Shown piece by piece: positions 1-7,973 of a DNA stretch of 64,000 bases. The translations under genes and the position numbers were made by a program. Every line of letters starts with the position of its first letter. Positions within the stretch are counted from its first letter, which is position 1. Origin of the DNA: Fibrobacter sp. UWB4 (GTDB lineage Bacteria > Fibrobacterota > Fibrobacteria > Fibrobacterales > Fibrobacteraceae); NCBI RefSeq assembly GCF_002210345.1, contig NZ_MWQI01000001.1:124001-188000 (forward strand), in the 5' to 3' direction. The notes under the pieces were generated by a model. The model was not told the origin of the DNA and did not search any database. It saw nothing but the letters and a program-made list of their open reading frames with translations.

Positions 1-1
1 G

Positions 2-310
2 GTGTTCGAACTCTTGTTTTCGACAGCGAAATTGGCTAAATTATCGAAAGAGGAACAGAAGATGATTGACGAAGCACAGAAAGCCAAGTGGGACAACTAC
101 GCAATCCATAAAGCGGCTATTGATAGTGGCTTGCAACAGGGCTTGCAACAAGGTTTGCGTCAAGGCTTGCAACAGGGGCTGAATGTTGCTAGGCAAGAAA
201 TGGCGAAGAAAATGCTGTTGAAAAAGAAGCCGATTGATGAAATTACTGAATTCACAGAACTATCTGAAGCAGAAATCCTTGCAATCAAGGCTGATTTAGA
301 TAAAGCTTGA
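2..310 (+). CDS. Rpn/PD-(D/E)XK-family protein, C-terminal part (5' end outside window)
   Basis: Only the last ~100 residues lie in the window; the frame is open to the left edge. The visible part has a lysine/glutamate-rich stretch, then tandem Gly-Leu-Gln-Gln repeats (about residues 43-60), then a short helical tail with an EITEFTELSEAEI segment. This tail, a GLxxG-type repeat followed by a K+D+E-rich helix and 'I.e.T.Ls..EI..L', is characteristic of the Rpn recombination-promoting nuclease / PD-(D/E)XK transposase-like family. The nuclease core would be upstream and cannot be checked. Family members are often multicopy and frequently decayed. A terminator-like hairpin follows about 33 nt after the stop. 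Family assignment is inferred from the tail only. Confidence 0.6.
   Translation: MFELLFSTAKLAKLSKEEQKMIDEAQKAKWDNYAIHKAAIDSGLQQGLQQGLRQGLQQGLNVARQEMAKKMLLKKKPIDEITEFTELSEAEILAIKADLDKA
128..183 (+). repeat. 12-nt tandem repeat inside the Rpn-like gene
   Basis: About four and a half copies of a 12-nt unit (GGCTTGCAACAG and variants) encode Gly-Leu-Gln-Gln/Arg-Gln-Gly. The unit is a multiple of three, so copy-number change would keep the frame. Confidence 0.85.
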
Positions 311-342
311 ATTGCTCACTCGTCACCTTAAAAATGCAAAAG

Positions 343-367
343 CCTGGACTTAGTTCCAGGTCTTTTT
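343..367 (+). terminator. intrinsic terminator after the Rpn-like gene
   Basis: Stem CCTGGA/TCCAGG with a 6-nt loop, followed by TCTTTTT. It lies 33 nt after the upstream stop codon. Confidence 0.75.
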
Positions 368-387
368 GTATGTTTGGCGCATTGTCG

Positions 388-447
388 CTTTCCTATAGCA
401 AAACCTTCCTACTGTCTATTTCCTACTGCCTGCTACTTACTATCTCC
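388..447. repeat. CCTACT(G/T)(C/T)CTACTT-type short repeat tract
   Basis: Runs of TTCCTACTGTCTATTTCCTACTG-like sequence, a degenerate ~10-nt unit. The same type recurs at 12718-12752, 19360-19390 and, inverted, 43072-43122. It overlaps the 3' end of the diguanylate cyclase gene. Confidence 0.7.
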
Positions 448-1570
448 CTTCCCGTGACGCTTTCTTTTGCTGGTACATGTGCTCGTCGGCTTCTGCAATG
501 ATTTCTTCTTCGGAATGCAGGCCTGTTGTGCGGACTGCAAAGCCGTAGGCTGCGCTTTCTGTAATTCCCTGAACCTGAGTTTGCTTGGATTCTTCAATAA
601 AACGCTCTAGGAAGGCTTCGCATTTTGTACGGTTGAACTTGGGAATAATCACCAAAAATTCATCGCCTCCGGTGCGGATGGCTTCGGCGTTTTCGGGTAG
701 GATCTTCTTTAAAATATTGGCGAAGTTCTGGATATATTCATCCCCTTTGTTGTGCCCATAGTTATCGTTAATTTTCTTGAGGTGGTTTAGGTCGAACATC
801 ACGTAGCTGCACGGGAGCTTGCGCTTCACGTCGTCAGGGTTCATTATCAGGTAGTTTCTGTTAAAAAGGCCTGTCATGGCATCGTTGAAGCTGAGCTTTT
901 CGAGTAATTTGTGCGAAGTGTTTTCGCTGACCTGTACACCGACAAAAAGGCAAACAATTACAAAAATCACGCTGACGATATCCACGCGGATTCCTTCGAC
1001 ATATGGTGCTGCCGAGCCTGCGATAAAGGGCAGAATAAAGTAGATTATAAAGAAAATGACGGTTCGTCTTCCGAACTGCTTGCGGAAATAAATGATGATT
1101 CCCGCCATAAGGATGCCCCAGATGCCGGTCGCAAGCCAAGAAACGAGAGTTTCGTTTGTAGTCCAGTCGCGGGTGATATCGCCTGTAGAAACGTCTACGA
1201 TGACGTTTACTAAAAAGTCGAGGATGCATAGCGCGTAAATCGTGTAACGCATGATTTTGTGCGGTTCGCATTTCCTGTTTTCGAGGAATGCAAATACATA
1301 TTTCGAAAAAAAGAAAATGCACAGCGCGCTTGAAACAAAGCTGACTAAATCGACAATGGCATAAACGGGAACCGAAAGTTCACCGTCGCAAATATGGATG
1401 ATAGCGTATGTGATGATTACGCCATGGTAGGCGATAATCATGCCTGTAAAGTTATATTGAAGCCTGTCGTTACGCCAGTGACCGACCCAGAGAAGGACTA
1501 AAATGAGGAACAGGATGGAAAGGCTGAACAAGTCGATACAGATATTTATCGCCTGGATAATATCGTTCAT
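440..1570 (-). CDS. membrane-anchored diguanylate cyclase (GGDEF)
   Basis: 376 residues. The first ~220 form about seven hydrophobic helices (for example around 15-33, 45-65, 70-95, 150-165, 172-195, 200-215), a membrane sensor-like region. The GGDEF domain fills about 228-376: it opens with a DAMTGLFNRNYL segment, has the FDLNHLKKINDNYGHNKGDEYI metal/nucleotide region (shown by its key residues D, N, K, N, H, G, D) and an intact GGDEF motif. Predicted activity: two GTP to c-di-GMP at the cytoplasmic face. The RxxD product-inhibition site normally found five residues before GGDEF is absent. The start has a strong Shine-Dalgarno (GGAGGG) upstream. It stands alone, divergent from the recombinase gene. 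Confidence 0.93.
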   Translation of the reverse strand: MNDIIQAINICIDLFSLSILFLILVLLWVGHWRNDRLQYNFTGMIIAYHGVIITYAIIHICDGELSVPVYAIVDLVSFVSSALCIFFFSKYVFAFLENRKCEPHKIMRYTIYALCILDFLVNVIVDVSTGDITRDWTTNETLVSWLATGIWGILMAGIIIYFRKQFGRRTVIFFIIYFILPFIAGSAAPYVEGIRVDIVSVIFVIVCLFVGVQVSENTSHKLLEKLSFNDAMTGLFNRNYLIMNPDDVKRKLPCSYVMFDLNHLKKINDNYGHNKGDEYIQNFANILKKILPENAEAIRTGGDEFLVIIPKFNRTKCEAFLERFIEESKQTQVQGITESAAYGFAVRTTGLHSEEEIIAEADEHMYQQKKASREGR

Positions 1571-1679
1571 GGCTCCCTCCGCTAAAAAATGTGCAATAAA
1601 TCGTAATATAAATATAATCTATGAATATGGGATGTTTTAAACAGAAGTCGAAATAATTGAAAAACGTGATTAGATTCAG

Positions 1680-1702
1680 CCTCCATTTTAAACAATTGGA
1701 GG
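1680..1702 (+). promoter_or_regulatory. hairpin that would mask the recombinase ribosome binding site
   Basis: CCTCCA at 1680-1685 is complementary to TGGAGG at 1697-1702, the Shine-Dalgarno of the gene starting at 1707. The loop is 11 nt. In the mRNA this would pair the ribosome site and could lower translation; the effect is inferred from pairing only. Confidence 0.45.
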
Positions 1703-1706
1703 TTTT

Positions 1707-2543
1707 ATGCGTTTTTTGGACTGTGCGCTTGACTATTTAAAGAAAGATGCTGATGAACTCGCACCTTTGACGGTACGCACGTATTACTGGAATTTGAAGA
1801 AAATTTCGCTATTTGACCCAGGACTTGAATGCGAAAATGTGACTTCCGAGACGGTGCGGAATTACAAACGCCACTTGGAAACGCTCCACAACAAGGAGGC
1901 GACTGTGATCAAGGCGCTTTCGGTGTTTCGCATCTTTTGCAACAAGATGAGGGCTGATGGCATAATTCAAGGCGATCCGTTTGAAAACGTGAAGGTGGGG
2001 CGAGCCTACTCGCGTCGTGGATTTTTGACGTTGCGTGAGCTGAAACATCTTTATTTGAGTTACATGGAGTCGCATGTCGCTTTGACGCGGGCAGAAGATG
2101 ACGTGATGCGCGTGTTCCTGTTCAGCTGTTTTACGGGACTCCGTTACGGGGACTTGCGCACACTTGATGCGTCTGAAATTTTTGACTGGAAAATCCGTAA
2201 GCAAATGCATAAGACGGGCGAGGCGGTGTACATCCCGATTCCTGTGCAGGCGCGGCTGTTGCTCCCGAACCCGCTAACGTCTGGGCGTGTGTTCCATGTG
2301 GTGGAAAACTCGACGTTTAATCGCACACTCCGCAAAGCGGCTAAAAAGCTAGGGCATTACAAGTATGTCCATTGCCACTTGGCGCGGCATACATTTGCAA
2401 CAACATGCATTACGATTGGAATCCCGCTCCCGGCAACGAGCAAACTTCTCGGCCACCGCAATTTGGATACGACACTCATTTATGCAAAATACGTCGATAC
2501 GTTTTTGGACAAAGAAATGAAAAAGTTTGATCGGCTGAAATGA
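1707..2543 (+). CDS. tyrosine recombinase / phage-type integrase (XerC/D-like)
   Basis: 278 residues. An N-terminal SAM-like core-binding domain (about 1-95) is followed by the catalytic domain. Catalytic residues are visible in order: Arg146 in TGLRYGD, Lys169 in HKTGE, His224-x-x-Arg227 in HLARHTF, His250 in LGHRN and Tyr259 in TTLIYAKY. All are intact, so the enzyme is probably active in DNA strand exchange. The start is set by a strong GGAGG 5 nt upstream. It is shorter than chromosomal XerC/XerD (~300) and there are no phage or conjugation genes beside it, so its target is unknown. A terminator follows directly. Confidence 0.9.
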   Translation: MRFLDCALDYLKKDADELAPLTVRTYYWNLKKISLFDPGLECENVTSETVRNYKRHLETLHNKEATVIKALSVFRIFCNKMRADGIIQGDPFENVKVGRAYSRRGFLTLRELKHLYLSYMESHVALTRAEDDVMRVFLFSCFTGLRYGDLRTLDASEIFDWKIRKQMHKTGEAVYIPIPVQARLLLPNPLTSGRVFHVVENSTFNRTLRKAAKKLGHYKYVHCHLARHTFATTCITIGIPLPATSKLLGHRNLDTTLIYAKYVDTFLDKEMKKFDRLK

Positions 2544-2557
2544 TGGCTGAAAAAAAC

Positions 2558-2584
2558 GGCCCGCTTATTTGCGGGTCGCTTTTG
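2558..2584 (+). terminator. intrinsic terminator after the recombinase gene
   Basis: Stem GGCCCGC/GCGGGTC (one G-T pair), 6-nt loop, then GCTTTTG. Confidence 0.75.
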
Positions 2585-2594
2585 AAATTTAACT

Positions 2595-2640
2595 GGATTC
2601 TTCGAGGCTATTCGCCTCTCAGAATGACGTATGATTCCAA
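2595..2640. repeat. repeat relic of the 'TGGATTC...CTCAGAATGACG' type
   Basis: GGATTCTTCGAGG...CCTCTCAGAATGACG is palindromic (CGAGGC / GCCTCT). It resembles tracts at 27640-27730, 46556-46600 and 61990-62025 that pair GGATCC/GGATTC with GTCATCCTGA-like ends. Confidence 0.55.
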
Positions 2641-2675
2641 GGAAAGGAGTCTAGAGGGAAACCTCGGGTTTCCCT

Positions 2676-4181
2676 TTACTCTTTAATCGTCGGAGCTTGT
2701 CTTGCGACCGGGGCGAGTTCACCATGCTTTCTGAACAGGTGCTTCACGAGCGTGCCGAATCCACGGAGGACGCGGTAACGTTCACGCGGGTTCTTGATGG
2801 CCATGATGCCCTGACGGATGATGTAGCTCGGACGCAGGTAGAATTCACGGCGGGCCTTGTCGCAGAAGTCCACGAGAGCCTGGCTTGTGAGTTCGCCGCG
2901 CTGGATTGTAGTGCGGTGGAAACCGTCCTTGTCGAGCCACTGGCTGTAATCCTTCGACTTCAAGGCTCCACTTTCAAGAGCTTCCTTGTAGGCTTCGGTG
3001 CCGGGGTAAGCCATGATGGGGTAGAACTGGGCCGTGTTCGGGTTCAGCTTCTTGGCATAGTCGAGCGTCATGCGGAGTGTTTCCGGCGTGTCGCCCGGGT
3101 TACCGACCATGAAGCATCCGTGAACGAGGAGTCCTGCCTTGCGGGCATTCTTCGTAAATTCAATAGCCTTGTCGGTGTTCTTCACGCCCTTGTGGATCTT
3201 TTCGAGAACCTCGGGGGAGGCGCTTTCGAAGCCCACGCACATTTCGCGGCCACCGGCCTTCTTCATGAGCTTGAGCAAGTCGAGCGGCACATCGGCGCGG
3301 GCATTGCAGCTCCACGTAATCTTGAGGCCACGTTCGAGAATCAAGTTGCAAATCTGGCGCACGTGTTCGTGGCTTGCCGTAAACGTATCGTCTTCAAAGA
3401 ACACTTCGCCTAAATCTTCGAAGTTTTCCTTGATGTACTGGAGTTCGTCGACAACATCCTTCGGATCGCGGCGGCGGAACTTGTGGCCGTTGAGCGTCTG
3501 CGGAATCACACAGTAGCTGCAGTGGTTCGGGCAACCGCGGCCACTGAGAATCACGATGAGCGGGTTCAGGTTTGCGCCATAGAAATACTTCTTGTAGCAG
3601 CTGTAAAGATGCTTGCGATAGACCTTGGAAACCCACGGGATTTCGTTCAGGTTTTCAATCTTCGGGCCTTCGGGCTGGAAGTCCACCTTGCCTTCGGCGG
3701 TGCGGTAGGCAAGGCCTGCAAACTGACCGACCGGAGCGCCATCGCCACGCAGTGCGCGGACGAGGTTCCTACAGGTGTAGTCGGCTTCGCCAATCACCAC
3801 ATAGTCCAAAGATGGTTCCATTTCCATGGATTCGAGCGGCTCGGCCGTGGCGTGTGTGCCCATGATGGCAACCTTCACGTTCGGCAAAGCTTCTTTAATC
3901 GCATGGACGACCTTGAGGTCATTCAAAATACTCGGAGTGCTTGTGCTGCAAATAACGAGTTCCGGGCCGAACTTCTTGATGCCTTCGAGCGTCTGGGGCA
4001 AGTCAAGTTCCATGGCGGGGCTGTCAATCAGCTGGATTTCGTTACCGTCGGCCTCACAAACGCCGGCAGCATAGCTCAAAAACATGGGCCAGTAAAGCGT
4101 ACTGGACTTCGTAACACACGGGGATCTGGATTCCCGACTGAACATCGGGTGGAAGGGGGGATTTAAAAAAGTAACGTTCAT
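2676..4181 (-). CDS. B12-binding domain radical SAM protein
   Basis: 501 residues from the chosen start. The N-terminal ~150 residues form a Rossmann-like cobalamin-binding domain without the canonical DxHxxG. The radical SAM domain follows with the cluster motif Cys-x3-Cys-x2-Cys in GRGCPNHCSYC. Downstream are the GE-like EVFFEDDTF strand and FMVGNPGDT, typical of the class B methyltransferase / BchE / HpnJ-like group. Substrate is not readable from sequence. The ATG at 4181 (protein starting MNVTFLNPP) is preferred over an upstream ATG at 4199: the family begins with 'V.LiNPP', and a TATTTT box ends 9 nt before it. Divergent from the YwqK-type gene. Confidence 0.85.
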   Translation of the reverse strand: MNVTFLNPPFHPMFSRESRSPCVTKSSTLYWPMFLSYAAGVCEADGNEIQLIDSPAMELDLPQTLEGIKKFGPELVICSTSTPSILNDLKVVHAIKEALPNVKVAIMGTHATAEPLESMEMEPSLDYVVIGEADYTCRNLVRALRGDGAPVGQFAGLAYRTAEGKVDFQPEGPKIENLNEIPWVSKVYRKHLYSCYKKYFYGANLNPLIVILSGRGCPNHCSYCVIPQTLNGHKFRRRDPKDVVDELQYIKENFEDLGEVFFEDDTFTASHEHVRQICNLILERGLKITWSCNARADVPLDLLKLMKKAGGREMCVGFESASPEVLEKIHKGVKNTDKAIEFTKNARKAGLLVHGCFMVGNPGDTPETLRMTLDYAKKLNPNTAQFYPIMAYPGTEAYKEALESGALKSKDYSQWLDKDGFHRTTIQRGELTSQALVDFCDKARREFYLRPSYIIRQGIMAIKNPRERYRVLRGFGTLVKHLFRKHGELAPVARQAPTIKE

Positions 4182-4231
4182 GACGCTCACAAAATACATA
4201 ATCTAAAAGGATTATGCTACATTATAATGCA

Positions 4232-4852
4232 ATGAAAAAGCGTTTTTTTACAATTTTTGCGTGTATAGTGATGGGATGCACGGCAATCCCGGCTTTTGCG
4301 GCGCCAAAGTCCAATAATGTGGCTCTTGATACGGTCCGTATGACATTTGATGACGGACGTGTGGCGAGAATTTACACGGTCAAAAAGGGTACTGACGTGC
4401 GCGAGGGGGTAGCTCTTTCGTACCATCCGAATGGGAAATTAGCCGTTGAAGCTCCGTATAGGGATGGCAAGTTGGATGGGGTTTTACGTTCGTACGATGA
4501 AAACGGGATGCCGCTTGAAACTGTTGGCTATATGGATGGGGAAGAAGAGGGCTTTAGCATTATTTATTACCAAAACGGCAAAAAGAAACGCCGCGAATCT
4601 TACCATCGCGGAGTTCTGAATGGCATGTCCGAAGAATGGTATGAAAATGGAAAGCTCTATCGCCAAATTCCATTTGATAATGGACAAATTCACGGAGTCT
4701 TTAAAGTGTATGACGAAATGGGATTCTTAGCTGAGGATATGAACTTCGTTCGCGGAATCCGCAATGGCCTTTACCACCGCTACACTTTTGGCAAGGTTAC
4801 TCTAGAAGCGGAATTCCAGAATAACCGCTGCGTCAAGAATTGCAATTTTTAG
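4232..4852 (+). CDS. secreted YwqK/MORN-type repeat protein
   Basis: 206 residues. A signal peptide with cleavage after a PAFA segment is followed by six or so repeats of the form 'Y..NGk..ve..y.dGk.dG...sYdenG', each with a Y-x-N-G turn. These repeats match the YwqK family, named as toxin-antitoxin antitoxins but common as exported repeat proteins in Fibrobacter. No catalytic motif is seen. An in-frame ATG exists at 4214, but the signal peptide is best formed from 4232. A related gene sits at the right end of the window (63154). Role unknown. Confidence 0.75.
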   Translation: MKKRFFTIFACIVMGCTAIPAFAAPKSNNVALDTVRMTFDDGRVARIYTVKKGTDVREGVALSYHPNGKLAVEAPYRDGKLDGVLRSYDENGMPLETVGYMDGEEEGFSIIYYQNGKKKRRESYHRGVLNGMSEEWYENGKLYRQIPFDNGQIHGVFKVYDEMGFLAEDMNFVRGIRNGLYHRYTFGKVTLEAEFQNNRCVKNCNF

Positions 4853-4948
4853 TCATTGGTCAATGGTCGTTGGTCTTTAGTTATATAAGTGCGCTGAAAG
4901 CGCCAAACTTAAAATTGATGACTAATAACTAACAACTAACGACTGCCC
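4853..4948. repeat. degenerate TTGGTCA / TAACTAATAACTAAC repeats
   Basis: The gap between two convergent genes is filled by TCATTGGTCAATGGTCGTTGGTC, a GCGC-TGAAA-GCGC hairpin, and then ACTAATAACTAACAACTAACGAC. The two sides are loosely inverted copies of a 7-nt unit. No gene is visible. Confidence 0.6.
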
Positions 4949-5704
4949 TCACTTTTTCTTTGGCTTTACAGCGCTCCAGACCATGTAGCCGATGAAAAGT
5001 ACGCCGAAGCCAAGCAACGCAATGGCAAGTTCGGAGTTGTATTTTTCGATGATGTCCTTTTGACCGTGGGCAAGATAGCCGAGCAGCGCTAAGACGCAAT
5101 TCCAGATGGCTGCACCGAGGAACGTGTAGAGCGTAAACGGGGCGAGCTTCATTTTTGCAAGGCCCGCCGGGATTGAAATCAGCTGGCGGATGACCGTGAT
5201 GAGGCGGCCGACGAACGTCGAAATGGCGCCGTGTTCGCGGAAGTAGTTTTCGGCCTTTTCGACCTTTTCGACATCGAGCAGCAAAAAGTGCCCGATGCGG
5301 CTGTCGGCGAACTTGTAGATAATCGGCCGTCCGAGAATCTTTGCGAGATAGTAGTTGATGTAGGCTCCGATGAGAGCGCCGAATGTCGCAAACAGGACGA
5401 TGAGTGCGATGTTGAGGCCCGAACCCGGCTGCAAAGCCTTGTAAGCGGCGGGCGGCACGACAAGTTCAGACGGGAACGGAATGAACGAGCTTTCAATCGC
5501 CATCAAGAGTGTAATGGTGCCGTAGTTCAAGTTGTCATTGTACCAGTCGATAATTTGGTTGTAAATCCCTGTCGATTTTGCGGTATCGGCTGCGGTGCTT
5601 GCGAGAGCGCCTGCTGCGTCTACAGAAGCTGTATCGGCTGCGAATGAAAAAGCGGTAAAGAGGAGAGCTAAGGCAATAGTTGTTTTAAAGGCTGTATTTT
5701 TCAT
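4949..5704 (-). CDS. DedA family membrane protein (VTT domain)
   Basis: 251 residues. An N-terminal signal-like segment and an Ala/Thr-rich linker (about 20-50) precede a DedA/VTT domain. Family marks are the ESSFIPFPSE re-entrant segment (about 72-81), the 'F.GRL....R...s..AG..kM' segment (about 165-182), and four to five hydrophobic helices. DedA proteins act in lipid or undecaprenyl-phosphate flipping and in envelope homeostasis. The N-terminal extension is longer than in E. coli DedA proteins. The ATG has a TAAATT box ending 7 nt upstream and no Shine-Dalgarno. It lies just after the five-gene operon below but has its own promoter-like box. Confidence 0.88.
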   Translation of the reverse strand: MKNTAFKTTIALALLFTAFSFAADTASVDAAGALASTAADTAKSTGIYNQIIDWYNDNLNYGTITLLMAIESSFIPFPSELVVPPAAYKALQPGSGLNIALIVLFATFGALIGAYINYYLAKILGRPIIYKFADSRIGHFLLLDVEKVEKAENYFREHGAISTFVGRLITVIRQLISIPAGLAKMKLAPFTLYTFLGAAIWNCVLALLGYLAHGQKDIIEKYNSELAIALLGFGVLFIGYMVWSAVKPKKK

Positions 5705-5722
5705 TGGGTCAAATTTAGAAAA

Positions 5723-7288
5723 TTAAAAATAGAAGTAGAGGCCGACGCCGAGGAGGGCGGCGCCTGTTCCTAGTAAAATGCCTCCGGCAATCGCTTTGTT
5801 GTCTCCCTGATCGACAAGCTTCTTGTTCTTTTTGACTTTGTCCTGATAATTCTTGCCTTTGACAGCGCCAGGAATTTTAAGGTCTTTCTTGATTTCGTCG
5901 GCGTCGTTGTAGTCCAGGTGGGCAAAGTACATCATCAAGGATCCGATGAGGATTGTTCCTGCCGCACCTCCGATAAACGCTTCCCCAAGAGTCTGCATTT
6001 TTTTATCGTGTAGCCATTTTTTTTGCTTTTCGATTTCATCGAAATTGGTCAGCTTTTCAAGATCTATGCTTAAGTCGATTTGCGAAACGGGCGCCACAAA
6101 GAAGCTTACAAGCGTGTCTCGGTAGCCCGCTTTGCGGATTAAAAGGCTGTCTGTTCCCATGTTGTATGCCGGGAATTTATCTGGAGTTTGGGCTATCGCC
6201 TTGGAACGCTTTGTAATAGGCGAATTTGCCTTGTAGATGTTTGCCCCTTCGGGGAATGTGAGAATCCTGATCTCGGGTGCGACGCGCTTAAGCTTGAGTG
6301 AAACATGGACGGTGTCGCCTGGTAGTGGTATAATGTTTGTGCTTGCGCCCCAGAGGTGCCGATCGACGTTCCAGTATGCATGCACCGTAAATTTGGCTGT
6401 ATCCGTGGTGACAAATGTGCAGGGTGATTTGCATATGGCTTCATCGTCTACGCGCGAAATTGTAGCCCCGTCGGGGTCCGTCTCGATATGGATATAAGAT
6501 CTGTCCTTCTTTGTTTTTATGGTCTCTTTGCCTTGTGCGTCGAGAAGCTGATTCTTTAATTTGTTGTTTGTGATGGCGTCGCTGAAAGCGGTTTCCCTGG
6601 ACACGTTTACGCTTGCTCTATGCAGCATTGGAAGTGAATCTTCATAGAAGGCGTGGGTCAAGTTCAATGTCAAGCTGTCTGTCTTGATGTTGGAAACGAT
6701 TTCTCCGAGATAGATGGACTTAAATCCATGGGATGCGAGTTCGCTTTGAATGCAGATGTTGTCATCGCAGTTTTGAATATCGCTTTTACGCATGATTTGC
6801 AGGTTCTCGCCGGATTCCATCAAAATGCGGGCTGTGAGTGCCGTGAACTGATCGGCAATGCTTTGCGTGACACCTTCGGTCGTGTAGGCGATAAGAACTG
6901 TTTTGTGCGGCTGTTGGACCTTTTTTTCGGTTGTTACAGAATCTTGTTTAGGGACCTCGACGGTATCTGTTTTTGCAATGGTAGCGCTTGAAAGTGCCGT
7001 TGTCGAACTCGAGGCTACAGAACTCGAACTAGGTATGGTTTGCGGAGATCCGTTTAGCAGGTCGTTCCCGTGTTCATCGATAATTTTCTTGAATTGTTTT
7101 TTTGCAATTCTTACAACTGTAAATTTGTTCTGAATGTAGCCGCCGAGGCTTACGGTGTCGTTTTCGATGCCGAGGAACTTTGCTCGTTGATGGGTGCCAG
7201 ACAGCAGTTCGACATCCACAAAAATCCCTTCGGAATCGGCGAAGGCGGCTGTTAACGCGAAAGCGATAATTAAGAAGATCTTTTTCAT
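5723..7288 (-). CDS. PEGA-like membrane protein with CsgG/TolB-N-like domain (last gene of five-gene operon)
   Basis: 521 residues. Signal peptide (1-17), a small beta domain, a Ser/Thr linker (about 88-110), then an alpha/beta region (about 130-255). That region has the pattern 'IL.esG.n..IM...DI..C.dn.Ci.sEla..gfk.iylG.I', reminiscent of CsgG/TolB-N-type envelope proteins. Two PEGA-like beta repeats follow (ETDPDGATIS about 272; TFPEGANIY about 345). The C-terminus has two hydrophobic helices separated by a ~45-residue charged loop. It starts 7 nt after the preceding gene. Same C-terminal plan as its neighbour at 7296. No function recognised. Confidence 0.75.
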   Translation of the reverse strand: MKKIFLIIAFALTAAFADSEGIFVDVELLSGTHQRAKFLGIENDTVSLGGYIQNKFTVVRIAKKQFKKIIDEHGNDLLNGSPQTIPSSSSVASSSTTALSSATIAKTDTVEVPKQDSVTTEKKVQQPHKTVLIAYTTEGVTQSIADQFTALTARILMESGENLQIMRKSDIQNCDDNICIQSELASHGFKSIYLGEIVSNIKTDSLTLNLTHAFYEDSLPMLHRASVNVSRETAFSDAITNNKLKNQLLDAQGKETIKTKKDRSYIHIETDPDGATISRVDDEAICKSPCTFVTTDTAKFTVHAYWNVDRHLWGASTNIIPLPGDTVHVSLKLKRVAPEIRILTFPEGANIYKANSPITKRSKAIAQTPDKFPAYNMGTDSLLIRKAGYRDTLVSFFVAPVSQIDLSIDLEKLTNFDEIEKQKKWLHDKKMQTLGEAFIGGAAGTILIGSLMMYFAHLDYNDADEIKKDLKIPGAVKGKNYQDKVKKNKKLVDQGDNKAIAGGILLGTGAALLGVGLYFYF

Positions 7289-7295
7289 GTTCTAC

Positions 7296-7970
7296 CTAAA
7301 ATGAAAGGACGAATCCTGCGGTGAGAAATGTTAAACCTGTAAAAAAGAAAATTCCAGAGACCGTTTTGGCGGTTTGTGCGCTACCTTTATGATCTTTAAA
7401 ATTCATCTTGTGCTCATCGTATTTTTCGTTCATAAAGTGAGTTTGTTCCATTGCCTTTTTGTGGTCCTTGGCTTTGCTTATATTGTATAGCGAAACTATT
7501 GCTGAAATCCCGCTGATCGTAAAAGGCGCAATGGATGCCCATCGTAGGTAACTCCCGAGGATGCGCTTGTTTCTGTGTCTCATAAGTTTTTGGTTGTTCT
7601 CGATGGTTTCTTCGTCATACGTCTGGCGTAGTGCTACAATTATGAAAGACGTGTCCTTGTCTGACAGCTTGATGTTTATAGTCGTGTCTGCGTAATCTGG
7701 ATGGAAAAATGAAACGATGACATTGTCCTCTCCGCTAGAAACGGGGATGAACGCCGGCGAAACGTAACTGGGTCTGCTTGCGAAATCAGGCTGTAATGTG
7801 CCTGTGTACAAATCGACCGTTGAAGGGTTCGTTGCTATATGCAGATAACGGGTGACGGTTTCTTGCGAAGTACTTTTGAGCGTGTCTTGCAGAGAGTCCT
7901 GTTGTCCCAAGGAAATATTGCAAAGTGTAAAAAGCAAAATGAAAATGATGGAGGCCTTGTTTGATGTCAT
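7296..7970 (-). CDS. PEGA-like membrane protein, small paralog
   Basis: 224 residues. Signal peptide (1-22), a PEGA-like beta domain (ATNPSTVDLY around residue 46, with a 'VIVSFFHPDY.DT' strand later), then helix - charged loop - helix (about 140-165 and 203-222). The loop is rich in Lys/His/Glu. The arrangement mirrors the C-terminal half of the next gene (5723), so the two are probably distant paralogs or partners. It starts 3 nt after the stop of the upstream lipoprotein gene, which points to co-translation. Function unknown. Confidence 0.7.
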   Translation of the reverse strand: MTSNKASIIFILLFTLCNISLGQQDSLQDTLKSTSQETVTRYLHIATNPSTVDLYTGTLQPDFASRPSYVSPAFIPVSSGEDNVIVSFFHPDYADTTINIKLSDKDTSFIIVALRQTYDEETIENNQKLMRHRNKRILGSYLRWASIAPFTISGISAIVSLYNISKAKDHKKAMEQTHFMNEKYDEHKMNFKDHKGSAQTAKTVSGIFFFTGLTFLTAGFVLSF

Positions 7971-7973
7971 CGC

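Noticed and set aside
1707-2543. Prophage or integrative element carried by the tyrosine recombinase
   Set aside because: No tRNA att site, phage structural or conjugation gene is present; neighbours are chromosomal genes.
4214-4852. YwqK-type protein as an antitoxin in a toxin-antitoxin pair
   Set aside because: It has a signal peptide and no toxin gene beside it; the family name alone is not evidence.
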